A stretch of 64,000 nt of DNA from CAWIHS01 sp963836005 (GTDB taxonomy: Bacteria > Pseudomonadota > Gammaproteobacteria > GRL18): contig CAWIHS010000001.1 in assembly GCA_963836005.1 (NCBI GenBank), forward strand, positions 992,001 to 1,056,000. Direction: 5' to 3'. Numbering within the stretch: position 1 is the stretch's first letter; the number at the start of each line of letters is the position of its first letter. The translations under genes were made by a program, and so were the position numbers. Shown piece after piece: positions 17,890 to 26,381 of this stretch. The notes below the pieces were generated by a model, which searched no databases, had not been told where the DNA came from, and worked only from the letters and a program-made list of their open reading frames with translations.

Positions 17890-19245
17890 TTAGAGACGAA
17901 TTTGCATCGACATTCCCAGGATCGTCGCCGTGTCAGTGTCCGGCAGGGCCGAGTCTGACACTTGTGCGTCCAGGGTCAAGTGTACTGCCGGGGTAAGTTC
18001 GATGTTGTAGAAGGCCTCCCAAACGGAGGACGAGTTAGCGATCCCGACAAATTCCAGGAACCGCCCCTTTCGCAACCTGTTGTAGTTGTATGCGATACCC
18101 ATGGCGTCATTGTCTCGCCCGGGAATGAGCCCCTTGGCGTTAACACCGAAGCTGATGTTATAGTCCAATGGGTTGGTGTCTGAGTCGGCAAACTGAACGC
18201 GGGAAAAGACCCCCACCCCTTGCAGATCCTGCCGCCCATTGTTGAGGTCGACGGCCTGATTCGAGTCACCTTCAACCCAAAGGTACTGCCAGGTATCAAA
18301 CGCAGCAAACCAGGTGTCATCTTCCGTAGTCGGTTTCAGCTGTCCTGCTTCAATGTTCATACGCCCGTTTATTTCAGCGAAATTACCATCCCATCCGTAT
18401 CCGGGCATGAGATTGAAGCCGCCCGGCAGATCACCGAGTTGGTATTTGTAGTTAATAGAGAGCAATGCGAAAAGGCCGTCGTCGAGGTCATTGAACCCGG
18501 AGCGGTTGGAGGTATCTGTGCTCGTGGCCACCATGCCGGTGATCGTCAGGTTTGGGTTGGGCATGAACAAGGCATTAGCCCCCAGAGTACTATAGGGAAT
18601 AATTAGCAGAGGAGACACTGGCATGTTCAGGTTCTGGTTCCACCACTGGCTTCTGCCGCGGCCACCTGCAAACTCGTTGGCGGAGTCATAGGTGTCATAC
18701 TTACCGAACCCCAAGGCAAACTTCTCGCTGAAAAACTGGGTGTAGTTGATCACGGGAAGCCAGAGTGCGACATCTTCATCCGGGGGCGAAGTGGTGGGAT
18801 GCGCCGCATCTGTATTGACCGGGACAAAAGAACCGCTGATGCCGTTGACCGAGCGCCCATAACGCGACACGGCGCGCATCTGTAGCAGGCCACCGGGGAT
18901 AAGGCCCATTCGATCAAAATCAATGTTGATATTGTAGTCTATCGTACCACCATATTCGGAGCCGGTGTCTGCCCCTCCATCCGTAACAGCCTGGAAATAC
19001 TGGTTGTAATCAATATCGAAGCTAAATCCCTTCCTGGCCCATTCGGCTCGTTTGCCGCCAAAATCGCCCAACAGGTACGAGCGTTCGGCAAAATCACCGG
19101 CGTAGTCGGGCAGAGGCAGGATGCCGCTGCTCTTTGCCTGGGCACCGTCTGCCTGTGCAGACGGTAGTGTGAAGAGCTGCGCGCTCATCACAAGGAGCAG
19201 TATCACTGCTACGTTTTTTGCGTGTGTGAATCTATTCATTAACAT
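17890..19245 (-). CDS. OprB-type carbohydrate-selective porin
   Basis: 451 residues. Signal peptide (cleavage near AQA-DG), then GDFGGKRAEWARKGFSFDID, the N-terminal hallmark of the OprB family (GDWGGxRxxLAxxGI). Alternating beta strands follow, and the C-terminus ends with a hydrophobic residue (GMSMQIRL), as outer-membrane barrels do. Expected role: passive uptake of a sugar-like or other small substrate across the outer membrane. It sits between a sulfatase and a DUF1254 gene on the same strand, which suggests joint use. C-terminal and N-terminal porin fragments recur at 49918 and 56270. Confidence 0.88.
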   Translation of the reverse strand: MLMNRFTHAKNVAVILLLVMSAQLFTLPSAQADGAQAKSSGILPLPDYAGDFAERSYLLGDFGGKRAEWARKGFSFDIDYNQYFQAVTDGGADTGSEYGGTIDYNINIDFDRMGLIPGGLLQMRAVSRYGRSVNGISGSFVPVNTDAAHPTTSPPDEDVALWLPVINYTQFFSEKFALGFGKYDTYDSANEFAGGRGRSQWWNQNLNMPVSPLLIIPYSTLGANALFMPNPNLTITGMVATSTDTSNRSGFNDLDDGLFALLSINYKYQLGDLPGGFNLMPGYGWDGNFAEINGRMNIEAGQLKPTTEDDTWFAAFDTWQYLWVEGDSNQAVDLNNGRQDLQGVGVFSRVQFADSDTNPLDYNISFGVNAKGLIPGRDNDAMGIAYNYNRLRKGRFLEFVGIANSSSVWEAFYNIELTPAVHLTLDAQVSDSALPDTDTATILGMSMQIRL

Positions 19246-19343
19246 TATATAAACACTCTATTTTCATTACGTACTCTGTCCTCGGCACGTCTTAAAGCAG
19301 CGCCGTGTGTGCTCTCCGGCGCAGCCTCTCCATCGAGGCTGCC

Positions 19344-19595
19344 CTATTTGCTCTGTTTCGCCGGCACATACGGATCTGGCGTCCCCGGTTTGATCGGTGG
19401 CTCTGCGGTCAGTGATTTTTCATGCTCAGCCAGGGTGACCTCCGACGCCTTCAGCGTATTCGGGGTGCCGCCGATAATAATGGTATTCAAGCCAACAAGT
19501 AAGGCCTGACCATTCCTGCAGAGGTACCAAAGGCGCTGTAGAAGAAGTGGATGTGCTCGTCCAGCAGGACGCGGTTTTCCACTTCTTAAGCCATA
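19344..19595 (-). pseudogene. Mosaic scar of DUF1254 and two sulfatase fragments
   Basis: Reading the reverse strand from 19595, about 25 codons match the DUF1254 protein at 36597 (EVENRVLLDEHIHFFYSAFG, TSAGMV). Then LNTIIIGGTPNTLKASEVTL matches the sulfatase at 58009, followed directly by EHEKSLTAEPPIKPGTPDPY and VPAKQSK-stop, the C-terminus of the 56452-type sulfatase. Three genes are joined in 250 bp. No function. Confidence 0.8.
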
Positions 19596-19605
19596 GCCCT
19601 GTTGT

Positions 19606-22035
19606 TTATTTCTCAGGAATACTGATGATAACGTTGTTCACATATCCGGTAAATTCAGAATCCTCAACATCTTTGAAAACCTTGTCGGCTACCTGAGTCG
19701 CTTCGTCTTTGCCTACATCTGCCGTTTCGTCTGCCGAGTAAACCGCTGGTTGGGTTTTCTCGACACGACCCTCGGCTACCTTTTCACCATCAATATAAAG
19801 GCTTGCCAAACCGCCTTTGCCATTACCGCCACCGTCATAATCAAACTGTAATTTGATTTCGGCATTCTTTTTGTCAATGGCCCTGGGCGATGCCACTGTG
19901 TAGCTCTCTAACCCAAACCAGTTGTAAGTGTAAGCGGGTTTTCCTTCATCCATATACAATGCCCAGCCGCCAAACTTCCCTCCCTGAGTAAGAATAATGC
20001 CTCTATCATTGCCCTTAAGCTGGACATTGGCGACCACGATTTTGGAGTTGTTTTTTTCATTGATAAAGGTATTTTCCAGAATACCCGTCATCCCTTGAGT
20101 AAGAGTTAGACTGGTTCTATCTCCCATTAAATCAGGCCTTCCGGCGATAGCAGCATTGAAACGCTCGTATGAACGGTCATCCAGTGGATATACATTATTT
20201 GCAATAGCCTCTTTTTCAAACAGATCCTGTAATTCTTTCAGTTTCTGAGGATTCTGGCTGGCCAAATCATGCGTCAGGCTGAAATCTTCTTTTGTATTAA
20301 AGAGTTCCCATTTGTCTTCCTGCAACGTCCGTATGGGTAAATTTTCCCAGGGTACACGATGTACCACACGCGCCAACCAGCCCTCGTGATAAATAGCCCG
20401 GTTTCCAAATATTTCAAAATACTGCGTGGTATGCCGATCTTTTGCCTTAGCGTCAGCCGCCGCATACAACATGCTGACCCCGGATAACGGTTTCTGTTCA
20501 ACACCATTCACCATTTTAGGTTGCGGCAATTGAGTCGCTTCCAGAACCGTCGCTGCTACATCATTCACGTGGTGCCATTGGCTGCGAATTTCGCCTTTGG
20601 CTTTGATACCTTTGGGCCAATGCATCACCATGCCATTTCGTGTACCCCCGTAATCGGCAGCCATTTGTTTTGTCCAGGTAAACGGCGCATCAGTCGCTAC
20701 TGCCCATGCCGATGAGAAATGAGGGAAAGAATTCGGGCCGCCCCATTCATCTGCCCTGGCTAACATGCTTTCAGTGGTTTCAGCATCAAAAATACCATTC
20801 AGGTGAACAAGTTCATTATAGGTACCTGTTAAGCCACCTTCTCCACTGGAACCGTTATCACCCATGATGTAGATAAACAGGGTATTGTCCAGTACACCTA
20901 TTTCGTCAATGGCATCTACCAGTCTTCCGATCTCAAGGTCAGTATGTTCGGTAAAACCGGCAAACGCCTCCATCTGAAGCGCAAAGAGTTCACGTTCTTT
21001 GGCGCTGAGTTTTTCCCAATCCTTGATGTCTTCTGGCATGGGAGCCAATTTGGTATTTTCAGGTATGATACCCATTGCTTTTTGACGAGCAAAAGTCTCT
21101 TCCCGATAAGTGAGCCAGCCCTGATCGAATTTACCATCGTATTTTTCAATATACTCTTTGGGAGCATGATGTGGCGCATGCACCGCACCAGGAGCAAAGT
21201 AGATCATAAAAGGTTTTTCTGGCGTCATGGCCTGTTGAAACTTAACCCAGTTGATCGCTTCATTGGTCATATCCGTAGTAAAGTGATAGTCGGGATCGTC
21301 TTTCTTATTCACTTTAGTGACCCCGTCAAAAATAACGGGATCCCATTGGTTGGTTTCGCCGCCAATAAATCCATAAAATTTGTCAAAGCCGGAGTGAGTA
21401 GGCCAGCGGAAATAAGGACCTGACACCGATACTTCCCATGTGGGTGTTTCGTGCCACTTACCAAAGGCGGCTGTACTATAGCCATTCTGGCGAAGCGTTT
21501 CGGCAAAATATTTTGCATCGTTCGGTCTTTCACCCTGGTTACCGATGAAGCCCGTAGAAACTTCCATTACAGACCCGACATTGACTTCATGATGATTTCT
21601 GCCTGAGAGTAAAGCCGCTCTTGTAGGCGAGCACAAAGCGGTTGTGTGAAATTGAGTAAAGCGCAGGCCTTCATTTGCGAGACGATCAAGCGTTGGTGTT
21701 TCAATGGCCCCACCGAAAGTACTTGTCGCGCCAAAGCCAATATCATCAATTAAAACAATGACCACGTTTGGAGCGCCTTTCGGGGGTTTTATCTCAAACC
21801 TTTCTGGCTTTGTGGCATTGCGGGCATCCATTTCTGTAACAGATGTATGCTGCGGAGGTTGAATGGGCAGAATAGTTCTGTCCATCTTGTATGCGGCGGA
21901 TAAATTACTTTGCGTAGTAGCAGACGCATTGCTGTAACCCAGTATTACTGCTGCTGATAGCAGGGATATTAAAAATTTATTTATTATCGTATTAATATTT
22001 AACGTGTGCATATTCATTGTCAAGATGTGTGTCAT
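19606..22035 (-). CDS. Arylsulfatase (formylglycine type), exported, 809 residues
   Basis: Sulfatase of the alkaline-phosphatase superfamily. Metal-binding DD at residues 97-98 (VLIDDIGFG). Active-site motif CSPTRAALLSGR with Cys135, which must be converted to formylglycine. A later metal site is seen in YIMGDNGSSGEGG. The long C-terminal extension (about 600-809) ends in a lectin-like beta domain (LQFDYDGGGNGKGG). The N-terminus has a signal-like hydrophobic stretch (FLISLLSAAVILGYSNASA). It hydrolyses a sulfate ester; the substrate is not deducible. It forms a run with the porin and DUF1254 gene. The required maturase is not in the window. Confidence 0.9.
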   Translation of the reverse strand: MTHILTMNMHTLNINTIINKFLISLLSAAVILGYSNASATTQSNLSAAYKMDRTILPIQPPQHTSVTEMDARNATKPERFEIKPPKGAPNVVIVLIDDIGFGATSTFGGAIETPTLDRLANEGLRFTQFHTTALCSPTRAALLSGRNHHEVNVGSVMEVSTGFIGNQGERPNDAKYFAETLRQNGYSTAAFGKWHETPTWEVSVSGPYFRWPTHSGFDKFYGFIGGETNQWDPVIFDGVTKVNKKDDPDYHFTTDMTNEAINWVKFQQAMTPEKPFMIYFAPGAVHAPHHAPKEYIEKYDGKFDQGWLTYREETFARQKAMGIIPENTKLAPMPEDIKDWEKLSAKERELFALQMEAFAGFTEHTDLEIGRLVDAIDEIGVLDNTLFIYIMGDNGSSGEGGLTGTYNELVHLNGIFDAETTESMLARADEWGGPNSFPHFSSAWAVATDAPFTWTKQMAADYGGTRNGMVMHWPKGIKAKGEIRSQWHHVNDVAATVLEATQLPQPKMVNGVEQKPLSGVSMLYAAADAKAKDRHTTQYFEIFGNRAIYHEGWLARVVHRVPWENLPIRTLQEDKWELFNTKEDFSLTHDLASQNPQKLKELQDLFEKEAIANNVYPLDDRSYERFNAAIAGRPDLMGDRTSLTLTQGMTGILENTFINEKNNSKIVVANVQLKGNDRGIILTQGGKFGGWALYMDEGKPAYTYNWFGLESYTVASPRAIDKKNAEIKLQFDYDGGGNGKGGLASLYIDGEKVAEGRVEKTQPAVYSADETADVGKDEATQVADKVFKDVEDSEFTGYVNNVIISIPEK

Positions 22036-22130
22036 ATCATGTTTCCTTTTTATATAAATAGTTTGTTACGATTCCTCTGATCATCATAGTAGTTGAGAAT
22101 TTCAGTTCCAGAGACGTGAAATCTAATCGG

Positions 22131-22637
22131 TTACTCAATCAGTTCCAGTTCACCCGGCCGCCAGGTCTTGTCCAGCCACGGCTGCAGCGGACCGTAGGCG
22201 CGGAAGATGATGAACCAGCTTTTCTCCGGAATACTCTGGATCCAGTTACGTTCATCAACACCTTCGGGTAGTTTGGGTGCAAAGAGCACGTCGTAGGAAC
22301 CATCTGCATTCTGTTTAAGCCCTTCACCCAGGCTGTTAATGCCGGCAAATTTCTGATCCCTCTGCAGCGTGGAACGGGTCTGGGTGTCATAGATGGTGAC
22401 TGACCAGTTGTCTTTCACCGGCACATTGGCAGGGACATGCAACTTGTAGGTCTTTCCACCATCAAGGGCCTGGTGTTTGGAATCCAGGCCGGCAATCAGG
22501 TAGTCGGAACCGGCACCGGGTTTTGTCAATGCCATGGCTGGCGTAACGACAACTGCGTTGTAATGCATCCACATGCGTGAATCGAACCGGCGAGCGCCGT
22601 CTTTGAGGAAACAGGTGTCCTTGTCAGCGAACGCCAT
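22131..22637 (-). pseudogene. C-terminal fragment of a DUF1254/DUF1214 protein
   Basis: 168 codons equal to the DUF1214 end of the 53125-type paralogue: ADKDTCFLKDGARRFDSRMW, then GSDYLIAGLD, KTYKLHVPANVPVKDNWSVT and NWIQSIPEKSWFIIFRAYGP. The whole DUF1254 half and signal peptide are missing. An AGGAG lies 10 bp before the ATG, so a cytoplasmic stub could be translated, but secretion is impossible. Remnant rather than gene. Confidence 0.7.
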
Positions 22638-22694
22638 TTTGGCAGCTCCTGTTGCTATAGGTTGAATTCGTATTGTACGCTGATTTACGGAACC

Positions 22695-22967
22695 TCATTC
22701 ATCTGTCACTTCGGCAGCAGGGGGTTCATCGCCAAGATAATTCACAGAAATCAGTGACATGTGAAGTTCGTAAAGAGAGTTCAATATCCCAGACAGTTCT
22801 GACTGGTCGATGACGCAACCTTCCAGTACCGAAACATCGTTTTCCTTTTTATCAGAAGCGGGTATAACCCGCATGGTACCAAAGCGATCAGACCAGCCTG
22901 CGCGCAGAGCCCCCTGCACCTCAATCCGGTAAAAGCCCGGGGCAGTGAAAGCATATTGTTTATTCAT
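22695..22967 (-). CDS. Small conserved protein next to MalT-like regulator, copy 1
   Basis: 90 residues: GFYRIEVQGALRAGWSDRFG, then VLEGCVIDQSELSGILNSLY and ELHMSLISVNYLG. The pattern YRI-V-G-L---WSD-F, ... L-G-V-DQ--L-G-L----L---LISV is that of a widespread family of small uncharacterised proteins, often near regulators. No membrane or signal segment. A paralogue (41518) occupies the same position relative to the second MalT-like regulator. Both have a GGGGGA-type site upstream. The role is unknown; a regulator partner is plausible. Confidence 0.8.
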   Translation of the reverse strand: MNKQYAFTAPGFYRIEVQGALRAGWSDRFGTMRVIPASDKKENDVSVLEGCVIDQSELSGILNSLYELHMSLISVNYLGDEPPAAEVTDE

Positions 22968-23056
22968 ATAAATCCCGCTTTTCTTGTAAAGCTCAAAATC
23001 AACTCAACCGGTACATTCCGGATGGTTAACATTTTGAATGCCCATAAAAAAGTTCA

Positions 23057-23084
23057 CATCCCCCTAAATGGGGGATTTACGGGG
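23057..23084. promoter_or_regulatory. Candidate MalT-like operator, site b
   Basis: CATCCCCCTAAATGGGGGAT followed by TTACGGGG. G-runs begin 11 bp apart. It lies about 90 bp upstream of the small-protein gene at 22967 and about 95 bp downstream of the regulator's stop codon. Confidence 0.55.
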
Positions 23085-23177
23085 TAGTACTACAATTTTT
23101 GATGACAGGAAATGGATCAGACAGATGGGGTAAATCAGACGGAGTTATTCAGACAGATGCAGTAAATCAGATAAGCA

Positions 23178-26100
23178 TCACTCTGATGACTGGAGGATAT
23201 GCTTTGCCATTTCTGCTGCCTCTCGTCGAGTGTTGACGCCAAGCTTCTGATATAAGTGCTTAAGGTGGGTCTTCACTGTTTCCGGCGAAACGAACAGGCT
23301 TGCAGCAATTTCCTTGTTCTGTAGACGCCTGACAAGCAAATTGAGTATTTCGAGTTCACGGTTCGTCAGAGGCTCTGTCACTAGCTTCGGCCTGGACTCT
23401 ACGTCAGGATGATCTTTAACAACGATTGTCTGCTGACTTTTGAGGCGCTGGAAACAATTAAGCAGTTGTGTCACGAAATCATTCTGTCCCTGCTCTTTTT
23501 CAAGACGTTCAAGCAATTCAGCCATCGGCTGACCGAGTTCGATAAAAGGTCGTACCCATGCATCCGGTGCAGCCATGGCGACTACCTGTTGTAAACTGGA
23601 CAGGGCCTCATCGGTGCGGCCCTGTTTTTCCAGCAAAAGGGATTGTAGTACAGCGGCTTCTATCGCCTGGCCGATGTAGCGGCAGCTATCACATAACTGC
23701 CTGATTAAATCGAGCTGAGCTGCAGCGTCCTGCAGAGATTCCTCAGTACCAATCGCCAGCAATACCCTGACACGAGTGAGTGACGGCACCTCCAGCCAGG
23801 AAAAAAGCTCATCCGGGGCAGGCGCAGTACTGGTTGATCTCGCCCATTTTGCTGCGGGTTCCAGTTCTCCACGCAATAGCTGCAGCCTGGCCTCACACGA
23901 CTGATCAATTGAAAAGGACTCCGCATCGTTTCTTTCCTTCGCAAAGGCCAATAACTGGCGTTGAGTCTCGGTGGCCTCACCACTCTGCCCTAGAAGAGAT
24001 TGTGTAATCACCAGCCCTGCCAGCGTATCCAGGGCAGCTTTCGGCTCAAGGATGTAGCGTTGCCGGTCTGCTTTTAAGAAAAATTCTGCAGCCTTATCAA
24101 GTTCAAAGCGGTGGAAAGCAATACTACCTAACAGATAGTTGCTCCAGGCCTCACTATTAGCGATATGGTTTTCATGCGTCAGCATTTCAAAGATTTGTGC
24201 CTTTTTCCTGGCTTCAGTCAATTCACCCGACAGCAGGTGAATGAAGACGAGAGCACCCATCAATTGCGAACGATAAAGCACAGAGATGCCGACGCCATTC
24301 ATCAGGTCGGATATGTCCTGTATTGCCCTGTCTTTCCGGCCATTCATACACAAAGCCAAACCGTAGTAGAGGCCTACCCAGCCATCTATCACTCCAGGCT
24401 GTTCCGGGAGCTGTTTTATTGAATCTTCAAGGTAAGTTAAACTGCTCTCACCGTTTCCCTGCCAGTAGTCAATCAAAGCGTGGAAAAAGTTAACATCACG
24501 GTTTAACAATGAATGGTCTGATTCATCGACTAGCGTTGCTTCCAGCTGTTCGATGAGCACAGGAAGCCTGTTGAACAGTTGCTGGGCCATTGCCTGCCAT
24601 AACTCGGATAGCAAGAGCTGCTGCCTGTGCTGACATAGACCAGCTGGAAGCATATCAAGCCATTTCCTGACGATAGACCAGCGGTCATGGTTCATTTCGG
24701 CGCGCCAGTGACGTTCGACGACCTCAGCCGCAGCGTTCGCTTTCCCTGCTTCGAGGGCATGCACAATGGCCTCGTCAATCATGTTCTGGCTTTCCAGCCA
24801 GCCACTGGCCTGTAAGTGGAGATTGTCTATCTGTTCTGCTGACAACCGCTCAGTCAGTTCATGTTTCAGCATAACCTGGAAAAGATGGTGATAGCGGAAC
24901 CATTCACCGTTTGTATCCAGCTGGATCACAAACAGGTTATCGTTACATAAAGCTTTGATGAAGCTGGCACCGTTGTAGCCTGATGGTTGAATCTGCCCGG
25001 GAGACAGGCAGACGGCATCACACAACGGGGCACAAAACCGGTCAAGAATGGCACTTTTCAGCAACCACTCGCAGAGTACTGGTGACAGCTTGTTAATAAC
25101 TTCATGCAGCAGGTAATCCTGTATCTGCTGCATTCCTCCATGCAGGTTCAACAGGAACTCATCAGCATCATCACATTGCTGCAATACCAGTGTAACCAGG
25201 CGTAAACCGACAACCCAGCCTTCCAGTTCCTGCTGCAGGTTGTATAGCGCTGCCTCGCTAATCGCATGACCAACTGTCTTTTCAAGCAGTGAGCGGACTT
25301 CGTCGTTAGTAAATTGCAGATTGACTGTTCGAATCTCATTGACCTGCCCCTGTGCACGCAATGAAACCAGTGACAAAGCCGGATCTCGTCGAGAGATGAT
25401 TACCAGGTGAAGAGGAATGGCAGGACGCTCAAGCATCCACTGAATTAATTCGTTGACTGGCGACTGGGTATCAATCAGGTGATAATCATCGAGCACAACC
25501 AGGATGGGGTCGTTTAGTGCATTTAATTCGTTGACCAGTGTCGAGGCGACTTTCGGCAGTGATGGCAGTTCCGCTACCTTAATGAGGTTAAAAGTATTCT
25601 CGAATGCATCAGGGAAAATCATCCGAACGGCAGAGATAAAATAGGCCAGGAACTGACGTGGTTCGCTGTCATTACGATCTAGAGACAGCCATGTGCTGTC
25701 CCAGTCGGATTGCTCAAGCCATGCACTGATTAATACACTCTTGCCATAACCGGCGGGGGCTGAAACCAGTGTTAGAGGTCGGTCACGACCGCTATCGAGG
25801 CGTGCCAGTAAATCTGCACGCTGTACCAGGTCACCTGGAATAAGCGGTCGTTGCAGCTTGGTCTGTAGAAGGTTCTTGAGAGTGTCATCCACCAGGGGTG
25901 CCTCTATAGTGATATCGACTGCCGTAGCCTCATCATGCTGGCGGTAGCTTTCGATCACCGTGCTGGTGATAGCCGCGCTAAGAAATGCCTCACCTCTTTG
26001 CATGGCATGTATTGCTCTCACCAGTTCTTCAGGAACACTATCCTTTAACAGGTATCCGGCAGCACCAGCATGCAGCATCTCCTCGACAAAACGCTTTTCT

Positions 26101-26375
26101 GAATGAATGGATAGAGCAATGATCCTGGTATCCGGCAGTTCGCTCAAGATACGCCGTGTTGCTTCTATGCCATTAAGCCGGGGCATCGTGATGTCCATAA
26201 TGATGACATCTGGTGTAAGCAACCTGGCCTGCTCAACAGCCTCTTCCCCGTCGGCAGCATCACCAGCAATGATAATACCGTGCTCGTTCTCCAGTAGCGC
26301 GCGTAAGCCTTTACGCATCAGGGGGTGGTCATCAACCAGCAGAACAGTAGCAGTCTGTTTGTCCATTCCTGTCAT
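23178..26375 (-). CDS. Fused response regulator: REC - MalT-like ATPase - LuxR HTH
   Basis: 1065 residues. Residues 8-125 are a NarL-type receiver (Asp15/16, phospho-acceptor Asp61 in MDITMP, Lys111). From about 165 a MalT/LAL-type STAND ATPase begins, with Walker A SAPAGYGKS (205-213) and Walker B LVVLDDYHLID, followed by winged-helix and tetratricopeptide-like repeats. A LuxR HTH is at the end (LTNRELEILNLLVRRLQNKE, VSPETVKTHLKHLYQKLGV). LAL regulators normally sense an inducer and lack a receiver, so phosphorylation by the kinase 6 bp upstream probably adds a second input. Likely targets are the GGGGGA sites (inference). Confidence 0.92.
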   Translation of the reverse strand: MTGMDKQTATVLLVDDHPLMRKGLRALLENEHGIIIAGDAADGEEAVEQARLLTPDVIIMDITMPRLNGIEATRRILSELPDTRIIALSIHSEKRFVEEMLHAGAAGYLLKDSVPEELVRAIHAMQRGEAFLSAAITSTVIESYRQHDEATAVDITIEAPLVDDTLKNLLQTKLQRPLIPGDLVQRADLLARLDSGRDRPLTLVSAPAGYGKSVLISAWLEQSDWDSTWLSLDRNDSEPRQFLAYFISAVRMIFPDAFENTFNLIKVAELPSLPKVASTLVNELNALNDPILVVLDDYHLIDTQSPVNELIQWMLERPAIPLHLVIISRRDPALSLVSLRAQGQVNEIRTVNLQFTNDEVRSLLEKTVGHAISEAALYNLQQELEGWVVGLRLVTLVLQQCDDADEFLLNLHGGMQQIQDYLLHEVINKLSPVLCEWLLKSAILDRFCAPLCDAVCLSPGQIQPSGYNGASFIKALCNDNLFVIQLDTNGEWFRYHHLFQVMLKHELTERLSAEQIDNLHLQASGWLESQNMIDEAIVHALEAGKANAAAEVVERHWRAEMNHDRWSIVRKWLDMLPAGLCQHRQQLLLSELWQAMAQQLFNRLPVLIEQLEATLVDESDHSLLNRDVNFFHALIDYWQGNGESSLTYLEDSIKQLPEQPGVIDGWVGLYYGLALCMNGRKDRAIQDISDLMNGVGISVLYRSQLMGALVFIHLLSGELTEARKKAQIFEMLTHENHIANSEAWSNYLLGSIAFHRFELDKAAEFFLKADRQRYILEPKAALDTLAGLVITQSLLGQSGEATETQRQLLAFAKERNDAESFSIDQSCEARLQLLRGELEPAAKWARSTSTAPAPDELFSWLEVPSLTRVRVLLAIGTEESLQDAAAQLDLIRQLCDSCRYIGQAIEAAVLQSLLLEKQGRTDEALSSLQQVVAMAAPDAWVRPFIELGQPMAELLERLEKEQGQNDFVTQLLNCFQRLKSQQTIVVKDHPDVESRPKLVTEPLTNRELEILNLLVRRLQNKEIAASLFVSPETVKTHLKHLYQKLGVNTRREAAEMAKHILQSSE

Positions 26376-26381
26376 TATCGA

